Assembly: GCF_001509585.1 (NCBI RefSeq)
Contig: NZ_LNCI01000002.1
Location: 124,001 to 188,000, forward strand
Direction of reading: 5' to 3'
Source of the DNA: Tropicimonas marinistellae
Lineage (GTDB): Bacteria; Pseudomonadota; Alphaproteobacteria; Rhodobacterales; Rhodobacteraceae
Length of the DNA: 64,000 nt
The notes under the pieces were generated by a model. It saw only the letters and a list, made by a program, of their open reading frames with translations. It did no database searches and was not told the origin of the DNA. A program made the translations under genes and the position numbers. How positions within the stretch are numbered: the stretch's first letter is position 1; each line of letters starts with the position of its first letter. Positions 56,545-64,000 of the stretch are shown here, in pieces.

Positions 56545-58233
56545 CTACTGCTCCCAGGGCGGCACCTCGTCCAGCCCAAGCGGCGTGCCCGTGGGCTGCG
56601 GCTCGGTGCCGGACGGGCAGAGCCACTGGGCGCGGAGGTCGTCTTCGGTCACGAACCCGAGATCACCTGTCGAGTCGTATGCGATTCCCGCGGCGCGGGC
56701 GACCATCGCATCGAAGCCTTCCGGCGGCACGGCCCAGCAGGTCCAGACATGCAAGCCCGGCGGATCGGCCGGCAGTAGAGTGTGCTCGTTGCCGATGACG
56801 TGATCCAACATCTCTTGCGTCAGGTCTTGACCGCCGCGAAAATCCGCGAACTGGGCCGGGGAACGCACGTTGGCCCAGGCCCAGTTCGCGGATTGAAACC
56901 GCGCCCCGGTGAGGACCGCCCCCTCCATCTGCGCCCCGGTGAGGTCCGCCCCCTCCATCTGCGCCCTGGTGAGGACCGCCCCCTCCATCTGCGCACGGAA
57001 GAGGACCGCCCCCTCCATCTGCGCATCGCGGAGGTCGATCCCCGGCATCGTAGCGTTGCGGAGGTCTGCATCCCGCAGGTCCCGGCCGGAGAGATCGGGC
57101 TTTGCCAGCGCCGCGATGGTGCGGCGGCGCAGGTCTTGCCATTCGGCGTCGAATTCCGCGTCCAGTTGCGTGAAATAGGCCTCGCAGTCGGCTCCTTCCG
57201 GCATCGGGTGCCAGCTACACCAGCGGCGGCGCATCTCTGCCTGAAACTTCGGCGCGCCAAAGCCATTGCCATGGCCGCAGACGTCCGGTTTCAACCCTTG
57301 CCGCGCGCACCATTCCGCCCGATAGCGATGGCGGGACGTATCCGGGTTCACCGCTCCCGGCGGGAGTTCGGCAAAAGTAACTCCTGCAAGATCGGCGCGT
57401 GCGAGGAGACTGATTCCACCGAAGATCGTTACCGAGATCTCGGTTTTAAACAATGTCAGGGCGAGCAAAGTCAGAAATGCCACCCTCCCCCAAATGTCCC
57501 TCTGTCTATGGCCGCGCGCCTCCGCTGCATCGGCTTCCGGGTTTGGGGTATCCCTGCCCGCGCAGGCGAGACCCCGGCGCAGGCGCAGCGCGCTGGTCCA
57601 GCCCGCGAAGATGCAGAACGCGGCGCCGATGAGGATGGTAATGGACATCCATTCCGCATGGGCGGGAAGGGACCAAGACCACGTGATCAACAGAACGGCG
57701 GGACCGGCCAACCAGATGAGAAGGATTGCGGTGAGTGTTGCCAAAGCGTCAAGCGGGCGCCGCTTGGCCGCCCCGTCACCGCGCAAGCGCAGCACCAGAT
57801 CGTTCAGGAGCCAGGGGAGGACCGGGTTTTCCAGCGGTACACCCTTGGGGTCCATCGCGGTCTTGCGGACGAAGGGGGGCGGGGCGGTGAGGGCTTCGGT
57901 GCATTTGCGGATGATCAGGTGCAGGTAGACATAGAGCGCCGCGCCGAGGACGGGGGCGAAGAGGAAGAAGGAGGTGGTGGGGATGGAGACGCCGATGAGC
58001 GGCAGATCCGTCTGCCGGCTGGGAATGAAGAAATCGGCATCCTCCACGCCCAGCACGGTGACCAGCATGAAGGCGAGATAGGCCATGAGGCCGAACCAGT
58101 TGGCGCGGCCGGCGCGGGTGAGATCGTTGATCCGGTTGATCTGCGCGTCCTCGGCGTCGTCCTCGATGAGGACGGGCAGGGGGGTGCCTGGGCGCCGGGC
58201 CTCGGCGCGCCGGAGGGGGACGGGTTTGCGCAT
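56545..58233 (-). CDS. membrane pentapeptide-repeat protein
   Basis: This 562-residue protein has hydrophobic segments near residues 45-63, 80-108, 170-190, 200-220 and 255-280, placing an N-terminal domain in the inner membrane. From about 390 it carries pentapeptide repeats (A(D/N)LxX type): DLRDADLRNATMPGIDLRDA, then repeated AQMEGA(V/D)L units. A C-terminal domain (about 475-562) follows with no recognised family. ATG 58233 is preferred for its basic N-terminus after GGGG-rich DNA; an upstream in-frame stretch is Cys/Arg-rich. The role is unknown. The repeats are encoded by near-identical 30-bp DNA units. Confidence 0.78.
   Translation of the reverse strand: MRKPVPLRRAEARRPGTPLPVLIEDDAEDAQINRINDLTRAGRANWFGLMAYLAFMLVTVLGVEDADFFIPSRQTDLPLIGVSIPTTSFFLFAPVLGAALYVYLHLIIRKCTEALTAPPPFVRKTAMDPKGVPLENPVLPWLLNDLVLRLRGDGAAKRRPLDALATLTAILLIWLAGPAVLLITWSWSLPAHAEWMSITILIGAAFCIFAGWTSALRLRRGLACAGRDTPNPEADAAEARGHRQRDIWGRVAFLTLLALTLFKTEISVTIFGGISLLARADLAGVTFAELPPGAVNPDTSRHRYRAEWCARQGLKPDVCGHGNGFGAPKFQAEMRRRWCSWHPMPEGADCEAYFTQLDAEFDAEWQDLRRRTIAALAKPDLSGRDLRDADLRNATMPGIDLRDAQMEGAVLFRAQMEGAVLTRAQMEGADLTGAQMEGAVLTGARFQSANWAWANVRSPAQFADFRGGQDLTQEMLDHVIGNEHTLLPADPPGLHVWTCWAVPPEGFDAMVARAAGIAYDSTGDLGFVTEDDLRAQWLCPSGTEPQPTGTPLGLDEVPPWEQ
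56901..57050 (-). repeat. 30-bp tandem repeats inside the pentapeptide-repeat gene
   Basis: Units of 30 bp start at 56901, 56931, 56961, 56991 and 57021, sharing GAGGACCGCCCCCTCCATCT with few changes. Each encodes ten residues, i.e. two pentapeptides. The DNA identity points to recent expansion. Confidence 0.9.
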
Positions 58234-58389
58234 GGGGCGAGCCTTGCGGGCGCATGTGTTTCGGTCAAGCCCGTCTGACGCCGCAGGATCGCGCCGTTCC
58301 CGGCGGTTGGCCGCTCGGCCGCAAATCGCGCATGCGCGGGTCACGGACAGCTACCGCGCGGTGCCCGCCGCTGCTACTCTCCGACCCAT

Positions 58390-59781
58390 GTGGACACGGA
58401 GAATCCCTTGACGCTCGATCCCACTCTTGCAGCGATCCGGTTCGGGACGGGACGCGCGCCACATCTGCCCGATCCGGCCGGGGCCGACGCGATGCTGGCG
58501 GCCCTGACGGGGCCCGACCGGATGGCCGTTGCCCATCCGGTTCCGTCCTTCGCCTCGATCTATCCGGCGACCCGCGAGATCGCGGAGATCGACGCCGCGC
58601 GGCGGGCCGGCGAGGCCACCGAGGAGGCGCTTGCGCGGAAAACCGCGCTGGTCCGCGGGTTCCGCGCGCAGCAGGCCGAGCTGATGGCCGTGGCGGTCGC
58701 GCGCGGGCTGGACAGCACCGACCCGCTGCGCGAGCGGCTGACGTGGTTCTGGGCCGACCATTTCACGGTTGTCAGCAAACGCATGGAGACACGTTCGGCC
58801 GCGCAGATGTATGTGGAGGACGCCATTCGCCCGCATGTGACCGGGCGGTTCGTCGACATGCTGACGGCGGTGGCCACGCATCCGATGATGCTGCTCTATC
58901 TCGACCAGCACCAATCCGTGGGTCCGCATTCGGCCGTGGCGCGGAAACGCCCCGGCCTCGGGCTGAACGAGAATTTCGCCCGGGAGTTGATGGAATTGCA
59001 CACGCTGGGCGTGGACGGGCCCTACACCCAGGACGATGTCCGCGAGCTGGCCGAGTTGCTGGCGGGCATGCACGGGACGCACCGCACGACATTCGTCTAC
59101 AAGACCCAGCGGGCCGAGCCGGGGCCGGAGACGGTGCTTGGGCGGAATTACGGCCGGCGGGAGCCGAAGTTCGAGGACGTGGAGCGCGTGCTGGAGGATC
59201 TTGCCCGCCATCCGGCCACGGCGCGGTACATCGCGCAGAAACTCGCCGTGCATTTCGTGTCCGACCGGCCGGATCCGGATCTGGTGGCAACGCTGGAACA
59301 CCGGTTCACCGAGAGCGATGGCGACCTGTTGGAGGTCACGCGGGCCTTGCTGACGCATCCGGCGGCCGGATTGCGCCCGATGGAGAAGGCCAAGCCGCCC
59401 TTCGACTTCGTCGTCTCCAGCCTGCGGGCGCTGGGGATGCAGGGGCGCGATTTCCGCGCCCTCGACGTGGCCGCGCTGCGCCGGCAGGTGCTGACGCCGC
59501 TGGCGAGAATGGGGCAGCCCTGGCAGGCCCCGGACGGGCCCGACGGCTGGCCGGAGGCGGCCGACGCATGGATCACGCCGCAGGGGCTGGCGGAGCGTAT
59601 CACCTGGGCGATGGGGCTGGAACGGCTCTGGGGGCTGGAGATGCCGGACCCGCGGGACTTCGTCCGTACCGCGCTTGGCGATGTCGCGGGCCGGGAGACG
59701 TTGCTTGCCGCGCGGGCCGCGGAAACCCGCGGCGAGGGGGTTGCGCTCGTCCTGGCATCTCCCGAATTTCAGCGCCGCTAG
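58390..59781 (+). CDS. DUF1800 family protein
   Basis: This 463-residue protein belongs to DUF1800. Characteristic segments are AIRFGTGRAPHLPDP near the start, RLTWFWADHFTV, ENFARELMELHTLGV and AQKLAVHFVSD. The start is GTG 58390; TTG 58408 is an alternative. No signal peptide is obvious. The DUF1501 gene follows after 9 nt; the two families are commonly encoded together and are thought to work at the cell envelope, but no activity is established. Confidence 0.88.
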   Translation: MDTENPLTLDPTLAAIRFGTGRAPHLPDPAGADAMLAALTGPDRMAVAHPVPSFASIYPATREIAEIDAARRAGEATEEALARKTALVRGFRAQQAELMAVAVARGLDSTDPLRERLTWFWADHFTVVSKRMETRSAAQMYVEDAIRPHVTGRFVDMLTAVATHPMMLLYLDQHQSVGPHSAVARKRPGLGLNENFARELMELHTLGVDGPYTQDDVRELAELLAGMHGTHRTTFVYKTQRAEPGPETVLGRNYGRREPKFEDVERVLEDLARHPATARYIAQKLAVHFVSDRPDPDLVATLEHRFTESDGDLLEVTRALLTHPAAGLRPMEKAKPPFDFVVSSLRALGMQGRDFRALDVAALRRQVLTPLARMGQPWQAPDGPDGWPEAADAWITPQGLAERITWAMGLERLWGLEMPDPRDFVRTALGDVAGRETLLAARAAETRGEGVALVLASPEFQRR

Positions 59782-59790
59782 GAGGCAGAC

Positions 59791-61017
59791 ATGGAGCGCA
59801 GTGCATTTCCCGACCGCCGCCGGTTCCTCCGCAACGCTCTCTCGCTGGGGTGTTCCGCCGCCGCCAGCCCGCTGCTGACGCCGGTCTCGCTGGCCTCGGC
59901 GCCGTGGGACGCGCGCCTCGTGGTCATCATCCTGCGCGGCGGCATGGATGGGCTGGACGTGGTCCAACCCTATGGCGACCGCAATCTGGCCGGGCTGCGC
60001 GACCGGTCCCTGGGGTTCGGAGAGGCGGCGGGGGCGGCCGACCTCGACGGGTTCTTCGCCCTGCACCCGGCGCTCGCGCCACTGCTTCCGCTCTGGTCGG
60101 CGGGCGAGCTTGCCTTTGCCCATGCGGTTTCCACCCCGTACCGGGACAAGCGCAGCCATTTCGACGGGCAGGACCTGCTGGAGGCGGGCACCGGCTTCGC
60201 GCCCGGTGTGCCGGTGGCGAAGGACGGGTGGCTCAACCGCATGTTGCAGCAGGTGCCGGGGCTGGAAGCCGAGACGGCCTTCGCCATCGGCCGGGACAAC
60301 CTGCACCTCCTGAAGGGGAGTGCGCCGGTCGCGAACTGGGCGCCCGGCACCGATCTGTCGCTGTCGCCCCAGGCGGAACGGCTCCTGAAGATGGTCTATG
60401 CGGAGGACCCGCAGTTCCGGGACTCCGCCGCGGAGGCGTTGCAGATCACCGCCCGGCTGGAGGCGGCGCGGCAGGCCGGTGCGGATGCGGCGCAGGGGGG
60501 CACGTCAAGGCCCGCGCCGTCGCCGGGACACGTGCGCGTGGCGGAATTCGCGGCCGACTGGTTGCGCCGGGATACGCGGATCGCGGCGTTCTCGATCAAT
60601 GGATGGGATACGCACCAGGGGCAGAAATCCGGGCTGGCAACCGCGCTCGGGCGGCTGTCCGATACGATTTTGACGATGCGGACCGGTCTCGGGCCGGTCT
60701 GGCAGAAGACGGCGGTACTCGCGATGACCGAGTTCGGGCGTACGGCACGGGAGAACGGGAACAAGGGCACCGATCACGGCACGGGCGGTGCGATGATGCT
60801 GGCCGGCGGGGCGGTGCGCGGCGGTGTCGTGCACCGGCTATGGCCCGGTCTGGGCGAGTCGGATCTCTATGCGGGGCGTGATCTTCTGCCGACGGCGGAT
60901 GTGCGCAGCTATGCCGCCGCGACGATGCGGGAACTCATGGGCCTCGACCGGCAGGTGTTGGAACGCGCCGTTTTCCCCGGCCTCGACATGGCACGTATCG
61001 GTGGCGTCATCCTGTGA
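59791..61017 (+). CDS. DUF1501 family protein with Tat-like signal
   Basis: This 408-residue protein has an N-terminal twin-arginine-like motif (DRRRFLRN at residues 8-15) and a hydrophobic stretch, suggesting Tat export. The DUF1501 (sulfatase-like fold) domain begins at DARLVVIILRGGMDGLD; later TEFGRTARENGNKGTDHG matches the family's conserved C-terminal motif. AGGAGG lies upstream of the ATG. It is paired with DUF1800. Its biochemical role is not known. Confidence 0.88.
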   Translation: MERSAFPDRRRFLRNALSLGCSAAASPLLTPVSLASAPWDARLVVIILRGGMDGLDVVQPYGDRNLAGLRDRSLGFGEAAGAADLDGFFALHPALAPLLPLWSAGELAFAHAVSTPYRDKRSHFDGQDLLEAGTGFAPGVPVAKDGWLNRMLQQVPGLEAETAFAIGRDNLHLLKGSAPVANWAPGTDLSLSPQAERLLKMVYAEDPQFRDSAAEALQITARLEAARQAGADAAQGGTSRPAPSPGHVRVAEFAADWLRRDTRIAAFSINGWDTHQGQKSGLATALGRLSDTILTMRTGLGPVWQKTAVLAMTEFGRTARENGNKGTDHGTGGAMMLAGGAVRGGVVHRLWPGLGESDLYAGRDLLPTADVRSYAAATMRELMGLDRQVLERAVFPGLDMARIGGVIL

Positions 61018-61089
61018 GGGGCGGGTGCACTTGTAGGCACCGCGCGCGCCGCGCCTTGGCCGCCGCGACGCGCTGACACTGCGACGCGT

Positions 61090-61809
61090 TCAGAACGGGC
61101 CGGTCCCTGTCATCCGGGTTTCCACCAGATGTGTGACGGCGCTGAGGGCCGCACGGGAATCGCTGCCGTCGCTCCGCGCCCGCTCCAGTTGGCTCGCTGC
61201 CTGTGCAAGGTCGGTGTCGGAGGCGCTGCTGGCGACGGAGGAGAGGAATTGCGCAATGTACTCAAGCGACTGGCCGTCAGCCCGTTGCGCGAGGATACCG
61301 GCCGCGTGGCTCAGGTCGTCGCGCAGGGCGAGCGGGTCGGGAGTGACTTCCTCGCCGGAGACCAGCCGCATGCCCGGTGGGCGCGACCCGACCGGGAGCC
61401 GTGACAGGATGGCCTGCTGGAACACGGCGAGGCTGGTGATGGGTTTCGCCAGGAAGCCGTGGGCGCCGGCCTTCAGGGCCACCGGCTCCGCCGCCGGATC
61501 GCCGCTTGTGCCGAGGAGGACCGGGGAAGGCTGGTCGGACGTTGCCAGTTCGCGGATCAGGCAGGCGCCCGAGCCATCCGGCAGACCGAGGTCGACCACC
61601 ACGGCGGATGGCCGATAGGTCGCCAGGTGGCGCCGCGCCGAGGCCAGGCAATCCGCCCGGCGGATCCGCGCGCCGCTGCGCAGGCACAGCAGGCGGATCG
61701 CCTCGCTTGCGAAACGGCTGTCCTCAACCACAAGCACAGTCAGCCCCGTCAGCGGCCGGTCAGGCGTCGGTCTGCGGGCGAGGATGTGGGTGCAAATGTC
61801 GTCTGCCAT
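61090..61809 (-). CDS. response-regulator receiver protein with uncharacterised C-terminal region
   Basis: This 239-residue protein has a receiver domain at about residues 22-140 with the acidic pair E29-D30, phosphoacceptor D73 (VVVDLGLPDG), T101 and K122. The remaining ~95 residues (helical, Ala/Ser-rich) match no output domain I recognise. ATG 61809 follows AAAGGATGG and is preferred over an in-frame ATG at 61824. No histidine kinase is adjacent. It is divergent from mce. Confidence 0.85.
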   Translation of the reverse strand: MADDICTHILARRPTPDRPLTGLTVLVVEDSRFASEAIRLLCLRSGARIRRADCLASARRHLATYRPSAVVVDLGLPDGSGACLIRELATSDQPSPVLLGTSGDPAAEPVALKAGAHGFLAKPITSLAVFQQAILSRLPVGSRPPGMRLVSGEEVTPDPLALRDDLSHAAGILAQRADGQSLEYIAQFLSSVASSASDTDLAQAASQLERARSDGSDSRAALSAVTHLVETRMTGTGPF

Positions 61810-61955
61810 GATCCATCCTTTCATGCTTTGCGTAGAGTTAATGGCGATTCCTCCTAAAGCTTCGTAAATGGACCCTGCGCCGCAGGCGCCGGGGTTGCGG
61901 TTGCCCTCACAGCGGAGCGATAAGGCGCGCAGATCCATCAAGAAGGAACAAGATC

Positions 61956-62363
61956 ATGATCGGTCGACTCAACCACGTTGCCATCGCCGTGCCGGACCTC
62001 GAGGCCGCGGCCGCGCAATACCGGGAAACCCTGGGCGCCAAGGTCGGCGCGCCCCAGGACGAGCCGGACCACGGTGTGACCGTCGTTTTCATCGAACTGC
62101 CGAACACCAAGGTGGAGCTTCTCTACCCGCTGGGTGAGAAATCCCCGATCGCGGGCTTCCTGGAGAAGAACCCCGCCGGCGGGATCCATCACATGTGCTA
62201 CGAGGTCGAGGACATCATCGCGGCGCGCGACGCGCTCGTGGAAAAGGGCGCCCGCGTGCTTGGCAACGGCGAGCCCAAGATCGGCGCGCACAAGAACCCG
62301 GTGCTCTTCCTTCACCCGAAGGATTTCAACGGCTGCCTGATCGAACTCGAGCAGGTGGGCTGA
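61956..62363 (+). CDS. mce: methylmalonyl-CoA epimerase
   Basis: This 135-residue VOC-fold enzyme interconverts the (R) and (S) forms of methylmalonyl-CoA in propionate catabolism. The N-terminal LNHVAIAVPDLEAA and the metal-binding GGIHHMCYEVED segments are typical. The stop codon abuts the next gene's start, giving an operon with the DUF1467 gene, an arrangement common in Rhodobacterales. Confidence 0.94.
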   Translation: MIGRLNHVAIAVPDLEAAAAQYRETLGAKVGAPQDEPDHGVTVVFIELPNTKVELLYPLGEKSPIAGFLEKNPAGGIHHMCYEVEDIIAARDALVEKGARVLGNGEPKIGAHKNPVLFLHPKDFNGCLIELEQVG

Positions 62364-62657
62364 ATGGCGATCACCTCCGCACTCGTCCTGCTCGCCGTGA
62401 TCTGGTTCATGGTGTTCTTCATCGTGCTGCCCCTGCGGCTGACGACACAGGACGAGGCGGGGGATGTCGTGCCGGGCACCCAGCGGTCAGCCCCCACCAA
62501 TCCGCGCCTCAAGCGCAAGGCGGTGCTCGTGACGGCCATCGCCGTGCCGCTTTGGGTTGTGGTGAGCGCCATTATCCTGACCGGCACGGTGACCGTGGAC
62601 GATTTCGACCTGTTCCATCGCTTCGGCCCGGATAGCGGGCAGATTACACCCCAATAG
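62364..62657 (+). CDS. DUF1467 family membrane protein
   Basis: This 97-residue protein has two TM segments, near residues 5-25 (ALVLLAVIWFMVFFIVLPL) and 50-75, with a short loop bearing the family's LRLTTQDEAGDVVPGT. Function unknown. It starts at the base after the mce stop codon. Confidence 0.88.
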   Translation: MAITSALVLLAVIWFMVFFIVLPLRLTTQDEAGDVVPGTQRSAPTNPRLKRKAVLVTAIAVPLWVVVSAIILTGTVTVDDFDLFHRFGPDSGQITPQ

Positions 62658-62757
62658 GTCGTGGACTTCCGGCGGGAGCCCCTGAGCGGCTGAGGCCGGC
62701 AATCCGTGCGTGACCGCCGCTGCCGCATCGTGCCGGCTGCGGTGCCCCGTTCGCACA

Positions 62758-62823
62758 CGCCTTGCCACGCCAAGGCAAACCGGGCTCGTCAGATGCGCCG
62801 TGGGCAAGGCGTCGCTTTTTTCC
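62758..62823 (+). terminator. terminator between DUF1467 and uspA genes
   Basis: A 9-bp stem (CGCCTTGCC/GGCAAGGCG) with a 36-nt loop is followed by TCGCTTTTTTCC, fitting termination of the mce-DUF1467 unit. The intergenic gap (62658-62974) otherwise shows no gene. Confidence 0.55.
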
Positions 62824-62974
62824 TTTCAATGCGTTAGCATAGACCTCGCGCTTGGTGGCTGGCGTGGGGCGTTTGCCGCTAAAAAACATTAATCGCACGT
62901 GCGTCGCGCGACGTTGCTGCCGCTGGATCGGCGCGGCGACAAGGTGCCACGCACCGACAATCACGGAGGTTCTG

Positions 62975-63391
62975 ATGTTCACCCGCATCATGGTGCCGGT
63001 CGACCTTACGCACATTGACCGGCTGCAAAAGGCGCTCAGATGTGCTGCGGACCTGGCAAAGCTCTACAGCCTCCCGGTGATCTATGTCGGCGTGACCACC
63101 GCTCTGCCGGGCAAGCTGGCGCATACGCCCGAGGAATACACGGATCTACTGGCGGCGTTTTCGGCCGAACAGGGCGCCGACGAGGGAATTGAAACCGGGT
63201 TTCACGCCATCCTTTCGCACGATCCGGCGGTGGAGCTCGATCCGGCGCTGATCAGGGCGGCCGCGGAATTGCAGGCCGATCTCATCGTCATGGCAAGCCA
63301 CATTCCCAACCTCATGGATTACGTCTGGCCTTCCAACGGCGGCACGATTGCGTCCCATGCCAAGGCGTCCGTTTTCGTCGTCCGGGTTTGA
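62975..63391 (+). CDS. universal stress protein UspA family
   Basis: This 138-residue single-domain protein has the family N-terminus MFTRIMVPVDLT and ends with LIVMASHIPN and GGTIASHAKASVFVVRV, where the glycine-containing nucleotide loop usually sits (here SNGGTIAS). CGGAGGT precedes the ATG. Fused or adjacent USP domains often regulate transporters; the BCCT gene follows after 48 nt. Confidence 0.87.
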   Translation: MFTRIMVPVDLTHIDRLQKALRCAADLAKLYSLPVIYVGVTTALPGKLAHTPEEYTDLLAAFSAEQGADEGIETGFHAILSHDPAVELDPALIRAAAELQADLIVMASHIPNLMDYVWPSNGGTIASHAKASVFVVRV

Positions 63392-63439
63392 TCCGGCCGG
63401 GTATCGCGACGCTTGAACAAACTCACGAAAGGTTTTGTA

Positions 63440-64000
63440 ATGACTGATGAAACTCAGGGTATCCCTGAACCGGAAGGCCCGGTTGAACTCATCGATACGG
63501 AGTACGAGATCGGCCAGGACAACGTGGAGGGGTCCGTCGGGCCTTTCGGCTTCGACATTCACAACCCGGTCTTCGTGATCTCCGGTCTGACCATCGTGAT
63601 CTTCGTTTTCTACGCTCTGGTGTTCCGCGAGCAGGCGACAGAGGCGTTCGGCGCGCTCCGCCCGTGGCTGACCAGCACGTTCAACTGGTTCTTCCTAGGC
63701 TCGGCGAATATCTTCGTGATCTTCTGCCTGCTGCTGATCGTGACCCCGTGGGGAAGCGTCCGGCTGGGCGGGCGCGATGCGACGCCCGACTACACCTACG
63801 CGGGCTGGTTCGCGATGCTCTTCGCCGCCGGCATGGGCATCGGGCTGATGTTCTTCGGCGTTCTGGAGCCCGTGTATCACATGGCGATTTCAGAGCCGTT
63901 GGGCGTCCCGTCGCCCTTCGCCGAGGATGGCACGATCATCGAGGAAAACGTGGAAGCCGCCAAGCGCATGGGGCTCGCGGCGACGATCTACCACTGGGGC
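63440..64000 (+). CDS. BCCT family betaine/choline/carnitine transporter (N-terminal part)
   Basis: The first 187 residues are in the window; the gene continues beyond it. TM segments are visible near residues 42-62, 84-106 and 122-142. The core sequence AGWFAMLFAAGMGIGLMFFGVLEP is the BCCT signature that forms the substrate/sodium site. It is preceded by uspA and probably imports an osmolyte such as glycine betaine, a common salt-stress response in marine bacteria. Confidence 0.93.
   Translation, partial: MTDETQGIPEPEGPVELIDTEYEIGQDNVEGSVGPFGFDIHNPVFVISGLTIVIFVFYALVFREQATEAFGALRPWLTSTFNWFFLGSANIFVIFCLLLIVTPWGSVRLGGRDATPDYTYAGWFAMLFAAGMGIGLMFFGVLEPVYHMAISEPLGVPSPFAEDGTIIEENVEAAKRMGLAATIYHWG

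Noticed and set aside
56901-57050. Regular 30-bp repeats suggesting a CRISPR array
   Set aside because: The repeats are directly tandem with no spacers and lie in frame within a protein of pentapeptide repeats.
58254-60881. 875-codon frame across the DUF1800/DUF1501 genes in another frame
   Set aside because: Gly/Arg/Ala-rich shadow translation spanning two real genes and their junction.

Overview
The window is GC-rich chromosomal DNA from an alphaproteobacterium, most likely a Rhodobacterales (Roseobacter-group) marine bacterium. This rests on gene content and style: a DUF1467 gene next to methylmalonyl-CoA epimerase, an N-terminally extended KpsE, an inverted intergenic repeat built on CCTCCGGCGGGGATA, a BCCT osmolyte carrier, and operons packed with 4-nt ATGA/GTGA overlaps. 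No mobile element, phage gene or CRISPR array was found.

Layout. (1) 1-5333 is the end of a pectin-oligomer uptake and degradation operon: permease fragment, ABC ATPase and solute-binding protein in the TogMNAB order, then a single polypeptide that joins GH28 polygalacturonase and GH105 unsaturated-galacturonyl hydrolase domains. (2) 5356-9040 holds a convergent glycosyltransferase-like gene and a GH16 glycanase with C-terminal RTX repeats, closed by a strong terminator. (3) 9584-22637 is a seven-gene minus-strand glycogen operon in transcription order glgP-glgB-glgC-glgA-glgX-malQ-pgm, enough to make, branch, debranch and degrade glycogen. (4) 22980-24410 has a flavin reductase and an aldo/keto reductase. 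(5) 24694-30851 is a phosphorus-scavenging block: phnCDEE transporter, a phosphonate-type hexapeptide transferase and a periplasmic glycerophosphodiester phosphodiesterase, with Pho-box-like repeats before phnC and before the phosphodiesterase. No C-P lyase genes are present.

(6) 31873-45036 is an exopolysaccharide export/assembly locus: two Wzc/ExoP-type BY-kinases, a Wza-like export lipoprotein with YjbF/GfcB and YjbH/GfcD partners, a nucleotidyltransferase-fold protein, an ExoY-type initiating sugar transferase and a VanZ-like membrane protein. The exoY part is visibly AT-richer and ends at a tRNA-Gln(TTG). (7) 45807-49050 (kpsT-kpsE-kdsA) is a partial ABC-type capsule export unit with Kdo-8-phosphate synthase. 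TTAA-based dyads, one matching the CtrA consensus, lie upstream of both the exoY and kpsT units.

(8) 49464-52294 holds an ArsR regulator with a permease, divergent from a uracil-DNA-glycosylase-family gene and an SseB-like gene. (9) 52295-53668 is a gene-poor stretch with an exact 229-bp period, containing strong hairpins and a recurring SD-ATG-short-ORF start on the minus strand; it is the least explained part of the window. (10) 53669-64000 is mostly housekeeping or conserved: TolB-like propeller, aspS, a membrane pentapeptide-repeat protein with 30-bp DNA repeats, a DUF1800/DUF1501 pair, a receiver-domain protein, mce, a DUF1467 protein, UspA and the start of a BCCT transporter.
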